Assembly: GCA_038065775.1 (NCBI GenBank)
Contig: JBBTQE010000068.1
Span: 1 to 20,543, forward strand
Direction of reading: 5' to 3'
Source of the DNA: JBBTQE01 sp038065775
Lineage (GTDB): Bacteria; Patescibacteriota; Patescibacteriia; Magasanikbacterales; GWA2-37-8
Length of the DNA stretch: 20,543 nucleotides
The notes beneath the pieces are model-generated. The model searched no databases, was not told where the DNA came from, and worked only from the letters and a program-made list of their open reading frames with translations. Position 1 is the stretch's first letter. Every line of letters begins with the position of its first letter. The translations under genes and the position numbers were made by a program. Shown piece by piece: positions 8,001 through 15,940 of the stretch.

Positions 8001-9080
8001 TATTCCCTTTTTGCCGTCCGTAAAACATTCCGTATCCTTCTCGCACACCTCTCCATATTGGCTTTGAATGATTCTATCTCCGCAGTAAGGTCCCCAACTC
8101 TGGCAATCGGCGGCGCAAGACTCATTTTTGCTTAAACCATATTTTTCATTGACTTGACCGACTCCGATCTCGCACGCCTCATAAGTGGTGGTAACCACTC
8201 CATCCCCGCATCTTCCCAAGGAACTGAACCCGTTGCAAGTTGTGTTGCAGTGATTGTAAGTTCCGTTTTTCACCCCGTCGTCGCAAGCCTCGCCTGCCTC
8301 AATTTTTCCATTCCCGCATGTGCTAAAACAGGCAACTGGCGGGACAGACATCCATTTGCACGAATTATCGCAAACATCTTTGCTCATCCGTTTGATCGCG
8401 ACTCCTTCCACAAATACATCCTCGCAAACTCCATAATTAATTCTTCCGGGCGGATCGCATTGCTCATTTTTGTTTAAATTTAATCTACCGTCTCCGCATG
8501 TGCCTTTGTCAGCCGTTGAAATCTCCTGATCCTGCCTGCAGATTCCCTCCTGTTCTGAAATCTTAAACGACGCCGTGTCTATGAAACTATTTACAAATGA
8601 ATCCCAATTACCGATGGAAGCGCCGATGTTGCTATCTGTTCCAAACGGATTTTCAAATCTCGCCCTGACTTCATAAGTGCTGGTTGATAAATTTATATAT
8701 CGATAAGCGTATGACAGCGGCGAACACGCGAAACTAAACCGCCTGTCCGCGACGCTCCAACCTGTTTCCGGATCGTGCAGAGTACAGGTTGTGGTTGGAG
8801 TCAAGCTGGCGCAGTCCGCGTCGCTTGTGCAAAATTTTCCGGGTCCGGTTGTGCATGTTCCGGATAAACCCAACTGATTTATTGGGTCGGTAGGAAAACT
8901 TCTGCGAGCTTCATTCCCCAAAACAGACCACGAAGGCCAGACGCTCAAAGTTTGCCCGGGCAGATAGGTGCCCTCTTTTAAGGCCGGCACGGACGTCTTC
9001 ACGGATTTGACTAAACCGAAAATTCCGACTGCCGCGGCCGCCAATACCATTATTATTAATTTAACGTTTCTTAACCTCAT
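5058..9080 (-). CDS. Giant cysteine-rich surface protein with a LamG-like domain and disulfide repeats (1340 aa)
   Basis: Probable secreted or anchored adhesin-like protein. It has a basic N-terminus plus hydrophobic anchor (about 7-27), then a pseudopilin-tail-like stretch with GTYLPGQTLSVWPSW (37-51) and PTDPINQLG (63-71). Disulfide-rich repeats of the Myxococcus/DUF4215 type follow (about 194-368, e.g. CGNGKIEAGEACDDG). A concanavalin/LamG-like domain occupies about 372-592 (VGWWKFD at the start, FVGKIDEFKLYNRALSADEV at the end). Two more CGNG repeats lie at 612 and 661, and a stretch of unrecognised folds spans 735-1085. Two disintegrin-like units (1090-1173, CDVAEACAGDSDFCPAD) and CDDxNPCT-type repeats (about 1208-1330) close the protein. 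It starts one codon after the TAA of the 2276-aa gene and in the same frame, with no Shine-Dalgarno. It may be the split-off second half of that protein. Confidence 0.88.
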   Translation of the reverse strand: MRLRNVKLIIMVLAAAAVGIFGLVKSVKTSVPALKEGTYLPGQTLSVWPSWSVLGNEARRSFPTDPINQLGLSGTCTTGPGKFCTSDADCASLTPTTTCTLHDPETGWSVADRRFSFACSPLSYAYRYINLSTSTYEVRARFENPFGTDSNIGASIGNWDSFVNSFIDTASFKISEQEGICRQDQEISTADKGTCGDGRLNLNKNEQCDPPGRINYGVCEDVFVEGVAIKRMSKDVCDNSCKWMSVPPVACFSTCGNGKIEAGEACDDGVKNGTYNHCNTTCNGFSSLGRCGDGVVTTTYEACEIGVGQVNEKYGLSKNESCAADCQSWGPYCGDRIIQSQYGEVCEKDTECFTDGKKGIKLCPAGCGKNNNLVGWWKFDSFTGNTTPDSSPLGNNADCVASVCPQTDSVGKVNGALFFGEAKRLLMPYHSSFPTSSIGISVWIFPSPNEYPMRSIIYKRIDQKGFRLSYDYNSGLNTVSFVLYSTDVTTTLRTVSNVSSSVWTHIAATYQRQGGENIMRIYVNGKLDLGNELINNSASPLTQGGVSPMHIGKATLLTSTPNISNPFVGKIDEFKLYNRALSADEVKNDYQAGWFCDTGTVVAPVETASDECGNGEIEDSEACDNGYAKNGKPCVPSYNKPCSYCSVDCQNSIDVQPTQYCGNGIIEASEKCEKSGTDIFTAVSNTISTYLSLDPVKKGYQEKKCSDEDLGAYGSGKGAKSCDNCILTRNCVTCGLDPKGVEVSGKIINVLQTKKDSYEDPLMVWSSGSVRTLGLYLNDDKLDNCWEYSSTIFGDLPRTIAINRCEVGSDHFVPRLAEANKFADVSKTPLASLSSYILKTTSEPVTNAKLNSSPLCSSAPEPTYTMVINNDYKHRFKFPIVAGPLPGQYDIIASPIITSTRPKDVRVVVSWETTDEFIGGFLRPSARGSLFEGPEYTPCSGTVCFDFVTTGANYYSFTGPDYKRGGIWYHGLISLNKQAESFTIDTASMDSGAYGFYVRTPGAPIAPFKNLSKLKVDVYLPETDLTNSRIFGAPQKTYYLKTATTFDHPAAGFWYVFNLFKPDAGSVVSTTNIVDKNEIITSLARITIGECTGRPAGAECRAAATAEPGATSCDVAEACAGDSDFCPADQFKSAGIVCRVKSSGVSSCDVEETCAGTSASCPVNSYAPAGTVCGSGTCDSAGICNDCLAGWVRCSPGGGCQLSDKGSLCNDGNACTGPDYTDVYTDDCGTVCAGTLKDCRETPVDNPWTTDSCVSGGSCQHAKIPCDDLNPCTTGETEDLASGKCGVGTGKGATIYGCCSEATPCSLDRECHTVTCDTTANVCNYKPISGCIRASDGDLR
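5562..5813 (-). repeat. Tandem disintegrin-like cysteine repeats within the 1340-aa protein
   Basis: Two consecutive units follow the pattern C-R...C-D-V-x-E-x-C-A-G-x-S-x-x-C-P-x-(D/N)...G-x-V-C, at residues about 1090-1138 and 1139-1173. The core segments are CDVAEACAGDSDFCPAD and CDVEETCAGTSASCPVN. The cysteine spacing is that of the disintegrin module known from ADAM proteases and snake venom proteins. No RGD-type tripeptide is present in the loops. Confidence 0.6.
7065..8501 (-). repeat. CGNG-type disulfide repeats flanking the LamG-like domain
   Basis: Repeats of the form C-G-(N/D)-G-x-(I/V)-x-x-x-E-x-C-(D/E) occur at residues about 195, 255, 291, 333, 612 and 661 of the 1340-aa protein. 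Four precede and two follow the LamG-like domain (7305-7967). They match the Myxococcus cysteine-rich/DUF4215 repeat type. Similar DNA words (TGCGGGAATGG, minus strand) recur here and in the upstream gene. Confidence 0.75.
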
Positions 9081-9083
9081 ATT

Positions 9084-12000
9084 TTATTCTAACGCGTCAT
9101 TTATTACTTCAAGGTCCCTCAATCTTGTATAATTTCTCTTTAATTTATCAACTTGGGCTGAACAAACTTCTCCAGAAGGACAATCCAAATCCGTCTGACA
9201 CGCCACGGACGAACCGGGATTTTCCACATCTGCCCCGCAATACCGATAATTTGTCAAATTGGTGTTGAACTCCAGATTTTCCATCATTTGTTCAAAAACT
9301 TTTCTGGTTTCAGGTCGCGCGCTCGCGTTTATGCTGAACAGATAGATGTTGGAATATATGTTTCGCTCCCCTTCGGTAAAACAAGAGGAAGGGGCGGCTG
9401 GAAAGAAACAGACGGGGGCGAAACTAATTCTTACCAGAGATGAATTAACATTTAACGCATCAACATAAATATTATTGCCATCCGTAATCGCTTCATAGCC
9501 ATCAAGCCGCAAGTCCTTCATATCCCCATAAAATCCTATGCCGCCTTCGGCTTTTCCGCGCTCAAACCAATCTTTGATCGCGAGATGATTCGGATTGGAA
9601 AAAATCTGAATTCCAATCGCGTCGTTGTTTCTTTCGTTTGTAAAGATAAACCGTTTTAAAGACGCGATATTGGTGCTGGTGATTGATTGCGGAGATGTCT
9701 GAACAGCGGCGCGCAAATATGGAAGATCATCGCCAGAGCCATAGACTCCATTATCAGCGCAATAATAGGAACTGAAATTAAAGTAACCGCCCAATGCCGC
9801 CGCCGGTATACTGGTGTTGTCAAATTTATTTTCCGTTAAATTATATCCGTCATTATTGCCAAATTTGTCTTCATACGGAAATATTACGACAGGAGCCCCG
9901 CCGGCAACAGACAAATCCTTGGGAGGCCACGGCCTTTCGCATAAGAAAACGATAACATGTGATTTGCCGGTCGCGACAGGCCCCAATCTTCCACTCACTT
10001 CACTTTCAGAGACCATAGCCGTAGCTCTGATATCAATCTCGCCGTTGCGATTATTTGCAAAAATTGTATTTATGGATGAAGTGGTATTTTCTATTGTAAC
10101 ATAAGAATTGGCAAAAGGCTGCCAAGCATAGTCCCAAGAATAATGGCCGGGTATTGGTTGTATTCTGCTCCCATTAAGCGTAAGCGCTGAAGCATTTAAT
10201 GTGCTTGAGGCTCCGGAAGATCCAAATAAAATTTGCGACGGCTCAACTTCAACCTTTTCCACTTCGCACATTTTCGGGGCGGTTATAAATTTCCAACTTA
10301 TATTTTTCCCATCCGAATTCTTGCCAATACTCGCGCCTCTTCTGTCGCGTATGCCATCTTTCAAAATTACGGCGTAATCAGTGTCAGCTTCAAGCGGCTT
10401 GGTCAAACTCACGCTTAATTTTGATTTACCGGCAAATTTCTGAACTTTGTAACTCCCTAAATCGGAACCGGCGCACCATTTCGCCGACCTTATTTCGGTG
10501 CGCAAAGCCGAGGCTTCCTGGCTGAATAAGCCTTTAAAAAATTTAGTAATTTTTAAAACTATTTTTTTATACCACGGCGAAGTTTTTTGATTATTAATTG
10601 CCAAAAGAGAAGTCACGTCTTCGTTGCCACCACAACTAATCCCATCGACTCCGGCTCCAACCATTCCACGAGCCAGCACAAAATTACCGTTGGCAGTTGA
10701 CAAATCTATCTCTCTGTCAAATTCAACCTCAACAACGGAATTTGGGCAAATGCTATGTTTTATGGAAGAAGTCGCGCCGGGATATACACTCAATAGCGCG
10801 GGCTTCCTGTAGCAACACGAATTTTTCCCAAGGCTCCAGTCGCCGCCAAACGCGGATCTGCATTCTTGGTCGGTAGAAAAACCGCACGGCACTCTAAATT
10901 CACCAGACGCGCCAACCTTGATGCCTGTTGCTCCGCTATCAGTTTCAGCTTTGATTTCCGCGATCTGGGTCGGAGTTGTGGTCCCAACAGTTTCGCCCAT
11001 GCCGATCCCAACGGCCAAAGACCATGGATTTTTTAAGCCGACATGATCGCTTGATAAATTCGTTTCGCAAAAAGCATCCTCGCCTTTTCCAACAACTTGA
11101 TCGCCACAAACTGACGGTTGAGAATACATTAAAGAAGAGCCTTTGTGCTTGCCCTTGACACAGCCATCTTCCACGGCTTCCGCGCACCCGTTTCCGCTTA
11201 TGTCAACCGGAGCATCTCCATTTTTTAACAAACATCTTGAATTGCACAACTCGCTATTCCATCCACTGGCTGAATTGTCACACCCTGGATCCTCATCCGG
11301 ACTTGCTACTTTGTCGCCGCATTGGCTCATAGCCGTCTTGCAAGATATTTCAAATTCTTCTTTTGTAAAACCGCCATAGCCGGACGAATTTTCCGAGCAC
11401 CAATTCTTGGACAATCTGGTTCCTAAACGCAGACATTTTTCCGAACAACCCATGGCTGATTGCGAGTTGCTTGCAGATCCTGCTATGCCAACATCGCAAT
11501 CTTCCCCGCTCCCAATATAACCATTTCCGCAAAGAGAGTCGGCTACATCTGATATTTCCGCCGAAGAACCCTGCCTCAAACAATCATTGCCGCAACCGAT
11601 TATGCCCGCTGTGTTCTGCGGATCGCATTCTTCTCCCAAACCAGATTCAACAATTCCATTCCCGCATGTTGATGTGCTGGTGTTGCCCAATTTTGTGCAC
11701 TTAAGACCGCATCCATTGCTTTTATCAGGCTGGTCGCAGTCCTCGCCGGCCTCTACTATGCCATTTCCACAAACCGGAATAACGGACGCTCCAGCCGGTA
11801 TATCACTGCCCCTTCTTACGCAATACTGCGTGCAATAAGGATTCAGACCCTTTGTGCTAAAACTTCTGACTTCCGCCACCAAAGCGTCGGAAGACGACCA
11901 GCTCCAATCAGCTTTCCACGGATCTATTTTTTGGCCGCTTGCGTCGCATGAATCAGGCGAAGAATAAGCTTGCGCCTCATAAACCGCCCGGTCGTTGATT

Positions 12001-15000
12001 TTGCCGGCTGTATAAACTTTCGGAGAAACCTCAACGCGATTTATCGCGCATTTTTCATTCTTTGTTTTAAATTTCCATGAATATTCTTTATTATATGGTT
12101 TTGAATATGTGGTCGGGTCGCCGAAAACAGACGCTGACCAGAGTTGAGTTGGCGAAGCCGCGCTTGAAGAGGCGGAAAGTGAAATTTTGTAAATCGTGTT
12201 TTGTTTTAATTGAACAAGATTGGCAATTTTTAAAACAGTATAATTAGAATCCTGATCTAAATAACCATTAACAGCCACAGGCGTGACTTCAAAACAATTT
12301 TCATCCGCGCACTCATACATATTTACGGCATTTTCCAAATTGAGCTCTGACATAGTCGTATTAAATCTTGCCCCAATTTCCGCGTTTGGACATGACTCCG
12401 AACACTTTGGCCAAGAATCAATAACTTCCGGGTCGGACAAATCTATTGTAAGAGGACTACCGGCATTATAGTGAAGACTGCCGGTGGATGCAGTCACACT
12501 GATATTCACCGCATTTTGCGGATTAACCAGACCAACTCCAACTGTATTTTGCAGGGCGGAAACCTGAACCATATCCTCCGCGTTCGCGCCGCTGAAAATA
12601 TCAGCATACAATATATTTGCCGAACTCCATTGCCAACCAAAACCGTTCACATTCATGATAATGCATTTTTGATCGCTTAAGCCATGAGCGGAATAAAATA
12701 AATTTTCAGGATCGCCCGCAAAATTGGATCTTTGCTTGATTGGAGCTTCCAAAACTCTTGTTCTATAACTGTACGGGGTAATAATCAGCGATCTAATTCT
12801 GCAATCACGTTCACCGGCTCTGAACAAAAAACAATAAGCCGACCCACTCACATTGCAGGTTTTATTTTTTAGCAAATTCGCGGCAGTGTCTCCGGTTCCG
12901 GCGCTTATATTATCTTTCAAAACAACCTGATACCAAGTATTGTCTTTCCACTTTCCTCCGTTATATGAACCGCTCGGATTTAATTTAATATAACTCCTTG
13001 CTTCTGTGCTTGGCTGTGGCGCGATATCGCCCGCCCCGTCTATCTCAACATTTCCGCCGGAAACGCAAGATCTCTGGTCCGTATTGACAGAACCGGCGTC
13101 ACATTCATTTATAATCAAACTACTCCGTGAAATTGGATTAATAGAATTAACATTAAATTCAACAGCCACCGAAGCCGATCTGCAAACATTATGATGGTCG
13201 TCAGACGGCAAAGAGTCCCATTGTATGCTGGGGGACGGGCTGGGTAAATTTCTTCCACCTTCTGTGCCCCTGTCGCATCTTTCAATAACTCGCGGGACTT
13301 CCGGAATATCCTTGGTGCTGAATCTCCAAACATACCCTGAAGATAATGTCTCACCATCACACAGCGCTCCATTCGGCTTGCAAGAACCGACTTCCGGGCC
13401 AGTGGCGCAACAATGCGTATTTTCTTCAGGACAAGATAAATTATTGCTGACACAATCTTTAACCGCAAAATTCCTGGGGTTGCTTAATTGCAGGTCATCA
13501 TTTCTATACACAATTATCGGCCCAGATTGAGTTCCTAGCGGAGGTTGTGTTGTTATAATATTTAAACTGCCTTGAGTTGTTAAATTGCTAGACTCCGCGA
13601 CCAGCCTTCCTTCTGTGGAAGTTGCGGAAGCCGAATGAGTCCAAAAATACGCGCTTGGCGAAGATCCGAAATATTCGCCGGCAATTCTCAAAACAGCCGA
13701 ACTGCTCGCGAACGGGACAGGCCCGGAAACTGGATTTATCTCACAAATTCCAGGCTTTGGCATGCCAACATTCAGTTTAAATACTGAACCAAGCGCGCTC
13801 CAGCCTTTACTGATATCCGCAGACCTTACCTGTACGAAATATGTATTTCCCGCGCCGCCTTTATTTTCAGGAAATTTTACTATTATTTGTTTATCTGTCC
13901 ACGTGCTATCACATTCCGCCGGAAAATTAAAACTCCCATCAATCGCGTCGCCGCTTGGCTGGCCATCAGCTCCAACCAATTTAAACCAAACTTTTCCTCT
14001 CTGGTCACCAAAATTTTTGCCAATAATTGTTATATACTCGCCCTTGGCGCCGCTTTCCGGATTAACCGAAGAAATTATTGGGCCATTAGTATTGTCGTCG
14101 CTTTCAATAAAAAATCTTAAGCTATTGCTGTCAACGCCGTTTCTCGCAACCTTTACTCCGACATTGCCTGAATTTAAAATTGGCACACGAGCTTTGATAT
14201 AGACGTCGGCCCAACTGCTCAAGCCGACCAGGCCGGCTGTTTGTCCAAAATAAACTTTTCCCAAAGCATTGCCAAAATTTTTACCAGTCAATTCAATCTC
14301 CTGTCCGGGTAAAGAGCTGTCAGGAACAATCGCGCACAACCCTGGTCTGACTGTGCTATTAACGGTAAAATCAGACAAACGAGGACCCCAATCATCATTT
14401 GTGCTGTCAACTAACTTTGCTCCAGCGCCTTCATTTGTCTCAACGCGAATAGGTCCGCTTTCCGCGCTATCTGGAACCTCAACTATGATTTGCCACGGCT
14501 TCCAACCCCCGATTCCGCAGGAAGCCAGATTCGCTTGCTTATCGTTAATAAAAACTTTGCCAGGACTGCTTCCAAAAAATGAACCTGAAATACTAATAAA
14601 AGTCCCGGGAGCGCCTGATAAAGGAGAAACTCCGTTAATTCGCATTTTATCAACACAAGTTCCAGAACCTCCTGACAGCTCGCAGTATCCGCTTGAACAC
14701 TGGCTGTTGTTTGTACAAGAAGAACCGGAACACCCGCCGCATTCGCCTCCGCACGCCGGCGGGCCGGCCACTGTTTCGCCCAGATCACTCTGTAATTGAG
14801 TGTCAAAACAATGATTGGGCAACAAACTGACATTTGAGTTGGCCGTGAACTGCATCATTGACCAATCAAAGCCCGTTGCTTTTAACGCGTGTTCACCGGC
14901 AGACAGGCCGGCTGTAACCCAATTGAAAGATACGGATCCGCTTTTTTGGCACCCGGAAATTGTTTTGCTTTCCGCGAAATAACCATCAGAACCAAAATCT

Positions 15001-15914
15001 ATTTTTTGCACGCCGTTATCGTCAGTAAAATTTACCGTAACCGGAATCATTGAGCCAAGTTTTAATAAATCACCGGGTATTTCCTGTATCTGCACTTGCG
15101 GCGGCAATCTGTCCACTCCGTCACCGGTCGTAAACGCGACATTGCCACAGCCATCTTTAATGGAACAATTTAAAACAAGCCCGTCGCTTGATTTTATCGC
15201 GGAAGAATTTTTAAATTTCAAAATATACTTTGTTAACCCGTCCAGACAATCGCTCGGGCCTGAACCGCAGTCGCCGGAAGGAATAAACACCGCGGTATTT
15301 CCGTTGGCGCTCCAAGAACCGCCGGCCGGACTGCCGTCTTCCTTCTCAAGAACCAAATTGTCGGCTAATGTATCAGGATTAATTTCTTTATTAAACGTAA
15401 CGGCCAAATGAACATTGCGCACACAAAGAACTCCGCCTTTCGGCAGACTGTCAACATAAAAAATTGATGAAGGAAAGTACGGATTCCCTCCGCCGCCGCC
15501 ACCACCCATATTCCCGCCGCTGTTTTCAACACCTGTGGTCGCGGAAATCAACCTGTTCAATACAAAACTTGTTATGGCGTAAGACGATAAAATTATGGCA
15601 AGGCCGATAAACGAATTTACAAGAATTTTTTTTGCCTGACTTATTTTTTCCTCGTCCCCTCCGGCTGTCATCCATACATATCCGCCGTATAAAACCAAGA
15701 CAATCGCCACAATGCCAAGCAAGCCAAGCGCGGTCTTGATTATCTTCGCCACAATAACTCTGATATCCGTTGAGGCCAAACCGATTGTATCGCCAGCCGC
15801 TTCCACTCCCAAATCAACTTGCGCGCTCGCTAAATTCGCATGCCACAAAAACGCCCCGGCCAAGCCAATCACCAGAATGAAAATTAAAATAAATTTTTTT
15901 ATTTCTTTCCTCAT
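9084..15914 (-). CDS. Giant surface protein with a pilin-like head, TIG and Big_5 Ig-like domains and disulfide repeats (2276 aa)
   Basis: Probable exported surface fibre or adhesin. The signal peptide ends near LASA-Q (28-32). A two-helix head (about 45-123; WMTAGGDEEKISQAKK between the helices) matches the T4SS pilin/TrbC-VirB2-like type seen in Patescibacteria. A poly-Gly linker lies at 133-143. Then come a Big_5 domain (about 148-262), an Ig-like region, a cysteine knot (388-420), and four TIG/IPT domains (424-515, 526-604, 612-715, 722-818). Big_5-like domains follow at about 870-1035 and 1160-1285, then an Ig/Big_2-like unit, and five or six CGNG disulfide repeats (1380-1620). A further Big_5 (1704-1876), another Ig-like unit and an unrecognised tail complete it. 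The last 25 residues resemble the pseudopilin helix (KLKRNYTRLRDLEVINDAL). No Shine-Dalgarno is present. It lies 26 bases after a shorter paralogue. Confidence 0.9.
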   Translation of the reverse strand: MRKEIKKFILIFILVIGLAGAFLWHANLASAQVDLGVEAAGDTIGLASTDIRVIVAKIIKTALGLLGIVAIVLVLYGGYVWMTAGGDEEKISQAKKILVNSFIGLAIILSSYAITSFVLNRLISATTGVENSGGNMGGGGGGGNPYFPSSIFYVDSLPKGGVLCVRNVHLAVTFNKEINPDTLADNLVLEKEDGSPAGGSWSANGNTAVFIPSGDCGSGPSDCLDGLTKYILKFKNSSAIKSSDGLVLNCSIKDGCGNVAFTTGDGVDRLPPQVQIQEIPGDLLKLGSMIPVTVNFTDDNGVQKIDFGSDGYFAESKTISGCQKSGSVSFNWVTAGLSAGEHALKATGFDWSMMQFTANSNVSLLPNHCFDTQLQSDLGETVAGPPACGGECGGCSGSSCTNNSQCSSGYCELSGGSGTCVDKMRINGVSPLSGAPGTFISISGSFFGSSPGKVFINDKQANLASCGIGGWKPWQIIVEVPDSAESGPIRVETNEGAGAKLVDSTNDDWGPRLSDFTVNSTVRPGLCAIVPDSSLPGQEIELTGKNFGNALGKVYFGQTAGLVGLSSWADVYIKARVPILNSGNVGVKVARNGVDSNSLRFFIESDDNTNGPIISSVNPESGAKGEYITIIGKNFGDQRGKVWFKLVGADGQPSGDAIDGSFNFPAECDSTWTDKQIIVKFPENKGGAGNTYFVQVRSADISKGWSALGSVFKLNVGMPKPGICEINPVSGPVPFASSSAVLRIAGEYFGSSPSAYFWTHSASATSTEGRLVAESSNLTTQGSLNIITTQPPLGTQSGPIIVYRNDDLQLSNPRNFAVKDCVSNNLSCPEENTHCCATGPEVGSCKPNGALCDGETLSSGYVWRFSTKDIPEVPRVIERCDRGTEGGRNLPSPSPSIQWDSLPSDDHHNVCRSASVAVEFNVNSINPISRSSLIINECDAGSVNTDQRSCVSGGNVEIDGAGDIAPQPSTEARSYIKLNPSGSYNGGKWKDNTWYQVVLKDNISAGTGDTAANLLKNKTCNVSGSAYCFLFRAGERDCRIRSLIITPYSYRTRVLEAPIKQRSNFAGDPENLFYSAHGLSDQKCIIMNVNGFGWQWSSANILYADIFSGANAEDMVQVSALQNTVGVGLVNPQNAVNISVTASTGSLHYNAGSPLTIDLSDPEVIDSWPKCSESCPNAEIGARFNTTMSELNLENAVNMYECADENCFEVTPVAVNGYLDQDSNYTVLKIANLVQLKQNTIYKISLSASSSAASPTQLWSASVFGDPTTYSKPYNKEYSWKFKTKNEKCAINRVEVSPKVYTAGKINDRAVYEAQAYSSPDSCDASGQKIDPWKADWSWSSSDALVAEVRSFSTKGLNPYCTQYCVRRGSDIPAGASVIPVCGNGIVEAGEDCDQPDKSNGCGLKCTKLGNTSTSTCGNGIVESGLGEECDPQNTAGIIGCGNDCLRQGSSAEISDVADSLCGNGYIGSGEDCDVGIAGSASNSQSAMGCSEKCLRLGTRLSKNWCSENSSGYGGFTKEEFEISCKTAMSQCGDKVASPDEDPGCDNSASGWNSELCNSRCLLKNGDAPVDISGNGCAEAVEDGCVKGKHKGSSLMYSQPSVCGDQVVGKGEDAFCETNLSSDHVGLKNPWSLAVGIGMGETVGTTTPTQIAEIKAETDSGATGIKVGASGEFRVPCGFSTDQECRSAFGGDWSLGKNSCCYRKPALLSVYPGATSSIKHSICPNSVVEVEFDREIDLSTANGNFVLARGMVGAGVDGISCGGNEDVTSLLAINNQKTSPWYKKIVLKITKFFKGLFSQEASALRTEIRSAKWCAGSDLGSYKVQKFAGKSKLSVSLTKPLEADTDYAVILKDGIRDRRGASIGKNSDGKNISWKFITAPKMCEVEKVEVEPSQILFGSSGASSTLNASALTLNGSRIQPIPGHYSWDYAWQPFANSYVTIENTTSSINTIFANNRNGEIDIRATAMVSESEVSGRLGPVATGKSHVIVFLCERPWPPKDLSVAGGAPVVIFPYEDKFGNNDGYNLTENKFDNTSIPAAALGGYFNFSSYYCADNGVYGSGDDLPYLRAAVQTSPQSITSTNIASLKRFIFTNERNNDAIGIQIFSNPNHLAIKDWFERGKAEGGIGFYGDMKDLRLDGYEAITDGNNIYVDALNVNSSLVRISFAPVCFFPAAPSSCFTEGERNIYSNIYLFSINASARPETRKVFEQMMENLEFNTNLTNYRYCGADVENPGSSVACQTDLDCPSGEVCSAQVDKLKRNYTRLRDLEVINDALE
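11055..11777 (-). repeat. CGNG-type disulfide repeat block in the 2276-aa protein
   Basis: Residues about 1380-1620 carry repeats starting at 1382 (CGNGIVEAGEDCD), 1417 (CGNGIVESGLGEECD), 1462 (CGNGYIGSGEDCD), 1532 (CGDKVASPDEDPGCD) and 1603 (CGDQVVGKGEDAFCE), with a degenerate unit near 1577. Unit length drifts from about 35 to 70 residues. They are the same repeat type as in the downstream 1340-aa protein. Confidence 0.8.
13461..14645 (-). repeat. Four consecutive TIG/IPT domains in the 2276-aa protein
   Basis: Residues 424-818 contain four units opening with a motif like I-x-x-V-x-P-x-S-G-x-x-G-x-x-I-x-I-x-G-x-x-F-G. Examples are INGVSPLSGAPGTFISISG and ISSVNPESGAKGEYITIIG. Each continues into a (G)KVxF strand, as in GKVFIND, GKVYFGQ and GKVWFKL; the fourth is more divergent (SAYFWTH). 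Tandem TIG domains build stalks in bacterial adhesins. Confidence 0.8.
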
Positions 15915-15940
15915 GTTTTACAAAATGTCATTCTCAAAAA

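Noticed and set aside
5562..14645. CRISPR array or non-coding tandem repeats
   Set aside because: The recurring DNA words in this stretch come from coded CGNG, TIG and cysteine repeats of varying length; there are no regular repeat-spacer units.
14269..14799. Plus-strand open frame of 176 codons (and a similar one at 13762-14202)
   Set aside because: Antisense to the TIG domains of the 2276-aa protein; low-complexity Pro/Ser/Leu translation, typical of a shadow frame.
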